Notes under the pieces: generated by a model | Told to the model about the DNA's origin: nothing | What the model saw: only the letters and a program-made list of their open reading frames with translations | Databases searched by the model: none | Source of the DNA: CAVSRC01 sp963732845 | GTDB lineage: Bacteria > Pseudomonadota > Alphaproteobacteria > Rhizobiales > Kaistiaceae | DNA length: 64,000 nt | Assembly (NCBI GenBank): GCA_963732845.1 | Contig: CAVTBE010000011.1 | Span: forward strand, 305,237 to 369,236 | Direction of reading: 5' to 3' | Shown: in pieces, positions 59,862-64,000 of the stretch | How the letters are laid out: every line of letters begins with the position of its first letter | How positions within the stretch are numbered: position 1 is the first letter of the stretch | Translations under genes and position numbers: made by a program

Positions 59862-61070
59862 TCAGTTCACCGCGCGCCAAGTGCCAACGCTATCGCCGCT
59901 GCCGGAAAACGAACCCGCATAGCCGCAGTCTCCGCTCTGTGAGAGAAACGTGGTGGTAAAGAGTTCGATGGACAGGACGCGACCATCACTTTCGAGGGTC
60001 ATCGTTTCGTGGCCCGTTACGTCAGCGGTGTATCCGCACTTGCCGTCTTCGCTCTTGAACATGGTCCTATCGTGGGAGTCCCCTTCGAGGATATTGCCGG
60101 CGACCGTGCCGGAGCTAGAATAGTCATAACGGATTAGGCCAATGGTGCCGCGAGCGGTGCATTTGAACCGCGCACCCTCAATGATACAGGCCAACGGAAA
60201 GTCGATTTCAGAGTTCGGGTTGATCTCCAAAGTCTTCACCCCAGCGAGGGGGTCCCCGATCACTGCCGGCGGCAGTGCCGCCTGTTGCTGCGCATCGGTT
60301 GCCGCGGCGTCGGGCATCGGTTGTTTGGGCACCAGGACGTAGGGCAGCGTCCCGAAATCGAGTAACTGCACTTCTTCGGGATTGAAGCCCTGCAGCTTCG
60401 CCCGCTCCTCTGGCGCCATCGTCTCCCACAGAAAGGCGCGCTTGGCCTGCATCGCGCCGGCCAGCGGCGCCTCATCGAACACCGACACAATCCCGGTGAC
60501 GCCCTGGGCGACATAGTCCTTGACGTATTTGTCGTAGCCGAAGGCGCAGATGAAGCCACCAGCCGCCGTGCCGACCGCGCCGCCGACGATGCTGCCGGCG
60601 ATGTTGCCGATCACCGGGAAGAACGAGCCGACCGCACCGCCCGCTACGCTGCCGATCTCGCCGAACAAGGCCGCGCCGCCCGCGGTGACCTTGCCGCCGA
60701 CGGCGATGGCAGCCGCGCCACTCACCGCGCCCCGCACATCGCCGGCACTTGCCGCGCCGAGCGTGGATGCTGCATCGGCAATCGCAATGGCTTTGGACAG
60801 GCCGGTAAACTTGCCGGTGACGATGTCGGTCAGCGGGCCGCCAACCTTGGCGAAGCTCTGTATCGCCGCATCGGTGGCGCCGAGCCAGCGACCCACGATG
60901 TCGCGGTTCTCCTGCGCTACGGCATCCGGATCGGGAGCCGCGCGCAGCACGTCCGACTCCGGTGGCGGCGCCGCCCGCAACGACGGCGGTTCCTGCGCAG
61001 AGGCGACCGCGATCATTGCTAGCAAGATCGCGAGCACGGTCATGGTGAGCGGGGCAAGATGCCACCTCAT
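59862..61070 (-). CDS. Exported glycine-rich protein, tandem paralog 1
   Basis: 402 aa. Signal peptide cut near ASA|QEPP, then a Pro-rich linker (SLRAAPPPESDVL), an amphipathic region, and a long Gly/Ala-rich stretch with glycine-zipper character (GAVGSFFPVIGNIAGSIVGG, AVGTAAGGFICAFGYDKYV) that could insert in a membrane. A helical MQAKRAFLWETMAPEERAKL motif leads to a C-terminal domain of about 130 residues, mostly beta, with four cysteines. ATG 61068-61070 has GGGAGG and overlaps the stop of paralog 2. Not recognised as any named family. Confidence 0.75.
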   Translation of the reverse strand: MRWHLAPLTMTVLAILLAMIAVASAQEPPSLRAAPPPESDVLRAAPDPDAVAQENRDIVGRWLGATDAAIQSFAKVGGPLTDIVTGKFTGLSKAIAIADAASTLGAASAGDVRGAVSGAAAIAVGGKVTAGGAALFGEIGSVAGGAVGSFFPVIGNIAGSIVGGAVGTAAGGFICAFGYDKYVKDYVAQGVTGIVSVFDEAPLAGAMQAKRAFLWETMAPEERAKLQGFNPEEVQLLDFGTLPYVLVPKQPMPDAAATDAQQQAALPPAVIGDPLAGVKTLEINPNSEIDFPLACIIEGARFKCTARGTIGLIRYDYSSSGTVAGNILEGDSHDRTMFKSEDGKCGYTADVTGHETMTLESDGRVLSIELFTTTFLSQSGDCGYAGSFSGSGDSVGTWRAVN

Positions 61071-62389
61071 CGGACCACCTCCCATCGCGCTTGGAATTTT
61101 CGCGCTGCGATTGGGGCAGTAAAGCCAGGTGGTGGGCTACAGGTGCCTGTGCGTGAGATTACTCGGTGTTGGCCAGCTCCCCATTCCACAGACACCCCGC
61201 CCTCGGCATTGAAGATCATTGTGACCGGCCATTCCTCTCGTGTGACGTAATGGCAGCCAGGCGAGTTCGGCCGGTCGTGGGAATCAGATGTGATGAAGCC
61301 GTCAATCCGCACACCCGACACGGCACCTCGCCCGATCAACACGGCGTCGGTGTACGGCCCAGAAGCGTCTTGACGGCTGGTCGCGACGTTGCCGTCGATT
61401 TCCCAGATGACACCGCTCCCAATACTGACCTTGATCTTGCGTACACCAGAGAGCGGGCCGCTGGGAGGCGGCAGCGCCGCCTGATCCTGCGCATCGGTTG
61501 CCGCGGCGTCGGGCATCGGTTGTTTAGGCACCAGGACGTAGGGCAGCGTCGCAAAGTCGAGTAGTTGCACCTCTTCGGGGTTGAAGCCCTGCAACTGCGC
61601 CCGCTCCTCCGGCGCCATCGTCTCCCACAGAAAGGCGCGCTTGGCCTGCATCGCCTGCGTCAACGGCGCCGTGTCGAACACCGAGACAATGCCGGTGATA
61701 CCCTGGGCGACATAGTCCTTGACGTATTTGTCGTAGCCGAAGGCGCAGATGAAGCCGCCGGCCGCCGTGCCGACCGCCCCGCCGACGATGCTGCCGGCGA
61801 TGTTGCCGATCACCGGGAAGAACGAGCCGACCGCACCGCCCGCTACGCTGCCGATCTCGCCGAACAAGGCCGCACCGCCCGCGGTGACCTTGCCGCCGAC
61901 GGCGATGGCAGCCGCGCCACTCACCGCGCCGCGCACATCGCCAGCACTCGCCGCGCCGAGCGTGGATGCTGCATCGGCAATCGCGATGGTCTTTGAAAGG
62001 CCGTCAAATTTGCCGGTGACGATGTCGGTCAGCGGGCCGCCGACCTTGGCGAAGCTCTGTATCGCCGCATCGGTGGCGCCGAGCCAGCGGCCCACGATGT
62101 CGCGCTGCTCCTGCGCGACAGCGCCCGGATCGGGAGCTGCGCGCAGCACGTCCGACTCCGGTGGCGGCGCCGCCCGCAACGACGGCGGTTCCTGCGCAGA
62201 GCCGACAGAAGCCGAGGCGAACAAAATGGCGAGCATGATCAGTATAATGAGAGCAAAGCCGTGGTGCCTCGCGCGAGCACCCGCCAACACACGGTCGAGG
62301 GCGCGTCTGGGAAGGATCAAGCCGCGTAACGCTGCCGACGCGGTGGCGACGCGGAGCCATGCCGTTCGTGCATGTTGCGTCGTCTGCAT
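61067..62389 (-). CDS. Exported glycine-rich protein, tandem paralog 2
   Basis: 440 aa from ATG 62387-62389. A 40-residue basic N terminus precedes the hydrophobic FALIILIMLAILFASASVGSA; the true start may be further in. The rest matches paralog 1 almost residue by residue up to VLVPKQPMPDAAATDAQ, but the C-terminal domain (IKVSIGSGVIWEIDGNVATS onward) is different in sequence while keeping a similar size and paired cysteines. It overlaps paralog 1 by an ATGA. Confidence 0.72.
   Translation of the reverse strand: MQTTQHARTAWLRVATASAALRGLILPRRALDRVLAGARARHHGFALIILIMLAILFASASVGSAQEPPSLRAAPPPESDVLRAAPDPGAVAQEQRDIVGRWLGATDAAIQSFAKVGGPLTDIVTGKFDGLSKTIAIADAASTLGAASAGDVRGAVSGAAAIAVGGKVTAGGAALFGEIGSVAGGAVGSFFPVIGNIAGSIVGGAVGTAAGGFICAFGYDKYVKDYVAQGITGIVSVFDTAPLTQAMQAKRAFLWETMAPEERAQLQGFNPEEVQLLDFATLPYVLVPKQPMPDAAATDAQDQAALPPPSGPLSGVRKIKVSIGSGVIWEIDGNVATSRQDASGPYTDAVLIGRGAVSGVRIDGFITSDSHDRPNSPGCHYVTREEWPVTMIFNAEGGVSVEWGAGQHRVISRTGTCSPPPGFTAPIAARKFQARWEVVR
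61513..62127. repeat. Long direct repeat, copy in paralog 2
   Basis: About 615 bases here match 62793-63407 with only a few differences. It codes the shared N-terminal/glycine-rich region. A more diverged third copy lies in paralog 1 at about 60315-60930. Confidence 0.85.
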
Positions 62390-62394
62390 CGCGA

Positions 62395-63471
62395 CTATTC
62401 CGTTTTACGCCACGGCGCGGTGAAACTTGAGCCGCGAGTCATCTTGTCCCAAGTGCCCTTGCAGGGCCCTCGCAGCTCGACAGGGCCAGGCTGATTTTGT
62501 CCGGAGACGTTTTCAGCATCGAACAGGTACACGAAATGTTCGCTTTCTCGGACATCGCAATTGGGGTCGCCGGGAAACATCCACACCATCGTTCCCTCGA
62601 TGCGATTGGGAGAGACGGTCCCCTGCGCTGTGACGACGCTGGTTGTGACGCCAGGGTAAACTTGCCGATAGGTCGCAACCCCTCCGTTGATCTCCCACTC
62701 CATCTTCCCAATGCTGAACTTGCGCACGCCTGCGAGCACGTTGCCGGTGGTGAGCGCGGCTTGGTCTTGTGGCGAAGGCGTTGCGGCTGATGGCGTCGGT
62801 TGTTTGGGCACCAGGACGTAGGGCAGTGTCGCAAAGTCGAGTAGTTGCACCTCTTCGGGGTTGAAGCCCTGCAACTGCGCCCGCTCCTCCGGCGCCATCG
62901 TCTCCCACAGAAAGGCGCGCTTGGCCTGCATCGCCTGCGTCAACGGCGCCGTGTCGAACACCGAGACAATGCCGGTGATACCCTGGGCGACATAGTCCTT
63001 GACGTATTTGTCGTAGCCGAAGGCGCAGATGAAGCCGCCGGCCGCCGTGCCGACCGCCCCGCCGACGATGCTGCCGGCGATGTTGCCGATCACCGGGAAG
63101 AACGAGCCGACCGCACCGCCCGCTACGCTGCCGATCTCGCCGAACAAGGCCGCACCGCCCGCGGTGACCTTGCCGCCGACGGCGATGGCAGCCGCGCCAC
63201 TCACCGCGCCGCGCACATCGCCAGCACTCGCCGCGCCGAGCGTGGATGCTGCATCGGCAATCGCGATGGTCTTTGAAAGGCCGTCAAATTTGCCGGTGAC
63301 GATGTCGGTCAGCGGGCCGCCGACCTTGGCGAAGCTCTGTATCGCCGCATCGGTGGCGCCGAGCCAGCGGCCCACGATGTCGCGCTGCTCCTGCGCGACA
63401 GCGCCGCTCGACAACGTCAAAAGCGCAGCGATCAACAAGACCCGGGCCGGGCCAACACCGCAAACGCGCAC
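62395..63471 (-). CDS. Exported glycine-rich protein, tandem paralog 3
   Basis: 358 aa; start GTG 63469-63471. Signal peptide VLLIAALLTLSSGAVA cut near AVA|QEQ. It lacks the Pro-rich linker of paralogs 1 and 2, then shares their whole glycine-rich region and changes after VLVPKQP to its own C-terminal domain (FSIGKMEWEINGGVATYRQV onward, ending SSFTAPWRKTE). First gene of the operon; stop 5 bases before paralog 2. Confidence 0.75.
   Translation of the reverse strand: MRVCGVGPARVLLIAALLTLSSGAVAQEQRDIVGRWLGATDAAIQSFAKVGGPLTDIVTGKFDGLSKTIAIADAASTLGAASAGDVRGAVSGAAAIAVGGKVTAGGAALFGEIGSVAGGAVGSFFPVIGNIAGSIVGGAVGTAAGGFICAFGYDKYVKDYVAQGITGIVSVFDTAPLTQAMQAKRAFLWETMAPEERAQLQGFNPEEVQLLDFATLPYVLVPKQPTPSAATPSPQDQAALTTGNVLAGVRKFSIGKMEWEINGGVATYRQVYPGVTTSVVTAQGTVSPNRIEGTMVWMFPGDPNCDVRESEHFVYLFDAENVSGQNQPGPVELRGPCKGTWDKMTRGSSFTAPWRKTE
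62793..63407. repeat. Long direct repeat, copy in paralog 3
   Basis: Near-identical partner of 61513-62127 at an offset of 1280 bases. Identity stops abruptly at both ends, just after the signal peptide and at the start of the C-terminal domain, so the shared block is bounded by domain edges. Confidence 0.85.
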
Positions 63472-63747
63472 CCCTCACCCTCAAATCTGGGCCGATCAGG
63501 ATTTTCAAAGTTATATACCGATTCCGCACGAATGTACGTTGCGCAGGGCCAATTTGGCGCCGGAAAGCCCAACCGTTCCCGCGACAGGCGCATGACCGCT
63601 TGGAGTCATTCTCGACCGATGAGCGGGTCTTTGCTCGGCGGGCTGACGTCCGGTTCGCCCCAAAAGTGACCTTGGAGGCAATGAGCTCTCGTCCGTTTGG
63701 TGCTATCGTTCCTGCTGGCTTCGGCCACGGAGCGATGAGGCAACCAT

Positions 63748-64000
63748 ATGGACGAATATGAATTGGTCGACTCGACGCTGAGCCAGAAAATTACTCGCGA
63801 CGGAATGACGATCGAGGTTCTGATTTACCGCGGTTCGGACGACGACGGCTGGTCGCTGGAGGTCGTCGACCACGAGAACGGCTCAACCGTCTGGGACCAT
63901 CTTTTTCCCACTGACCAAGCCGCCCTGGACGAGGTGCTGCTGACGATCGAACGTGAAGGGATTGCTTCATTCCTCAGGGACTCCTGGGAGAAGCCTAACT
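63748..64000 (+). CDS. Hypothetical protein, runs off the window
   Basis: ATG 63748 with GAGG seven bases upstream opens a frame of at least 84 codons with no stop before the window ends. It begins MDEYELVDSTLSQKITRDGM and continues with acidic, Trp-containing sequence (DDGWSLEVVDHENGST, VWDHLFPTDQAALDEV). No domain recognised; similar small acidic proteins of unknown role occur in rhizobia. It is divergent from the paralog operon. Confidence 0.65.
   Translation, partial: MDEYELVDSTLSQKITRDGMTIEVLIYRGSDDDGWSLEVVDHENGSTVWDHLFPTDQAALDEVLLTIEREGIASFLRDSWEKPN

Overview
The window is GC-rich and tightly packed with metabolic genes. It looks like chromosome of a heterotrophic alphaproteobacterium, most likely of the order Hyphomicrobiales (Rhizobiales). 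Supporting signs are an imuA-imuB-dnaE2 mutagenesis locus with an alphaproteobacterial SOS box (GTTC-N7-GTTC), abundant ABC importers for sugars and small organic solutes, rhizobial-type palindromic repeats, and frequent ATGA/TGATG stop-start overlaps. No rRNA, complete tRNA, CRISPR array, integrase or transposase was seen.

Layout. 1-4.7 kb: end of an unknown gene and a yehZYXW-type (OsmF) glycine-betaine importer. 4.65-8 kb: tartrate/D-malate dehydrogenase, a D-lactate-type dehydrogenase and a D-threonine aldolase/D-serine dehydratase-like enzyme. 8-23.3 kb: a sugar block with an FCD/GntR regulator, the ytfQRT-yjfF galactofuranose/arabinose-type importer, araA, araD, a broken araB with a foreign-looking FGGY kinase lodged inside it, galK, galT and a second sugar importer. 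23.4-30.8 kb: dnaE2, hicAB on the opposite strand, imuB and imuA; all three mutasome genes carry palindromic DNA inserted in frame. 30.8-43 kb: a long leftward run (M24 hydrolase, beta-hydroxyacid dehydrogenase, LivKHMGF-type importer, 2-oxoacid dehydrogenase E1alpha/E1beta, semialdehyde dehydrogenase, E2) with a divergent LacI regulator and clear operators. 44.3-55.1 kb: a second leftward catabolic run (GntR regulator, LVIVD beta-propeller protein, frameshifted Gfo/Idh oxidoreductase, creatininase-like amidohydrolase, cupin, 2-hydroxyacid dehydrogenase, TauABC-like importer, split UxaA/SuyAB-type lyase, FAH-family hydrolase). 55.1-64 kb: an island-like region with gene debris, a metal P-type ATPase, the 3' third of a tRNA (probably Lys) typical of an attachment scar, and three tandem exported paralogs with near-identical N-terminal halves and different C-terminal domains.

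How the genes fit together. Arabinose and galactose enter through the two sugar importers and are processed by AraA/FGGY kinase/AraD and GalK/GalT. The LacI run pairs one importer with an apparently complete route from a branched or amino-substituted substrate to an acyl-CoA. The GntR run pairs a sulfonate/taurine-type importer with a split lyase, which could fit sulfolactate or sugar-acid breakdown. Substrates of both runs are inferred, not shown.
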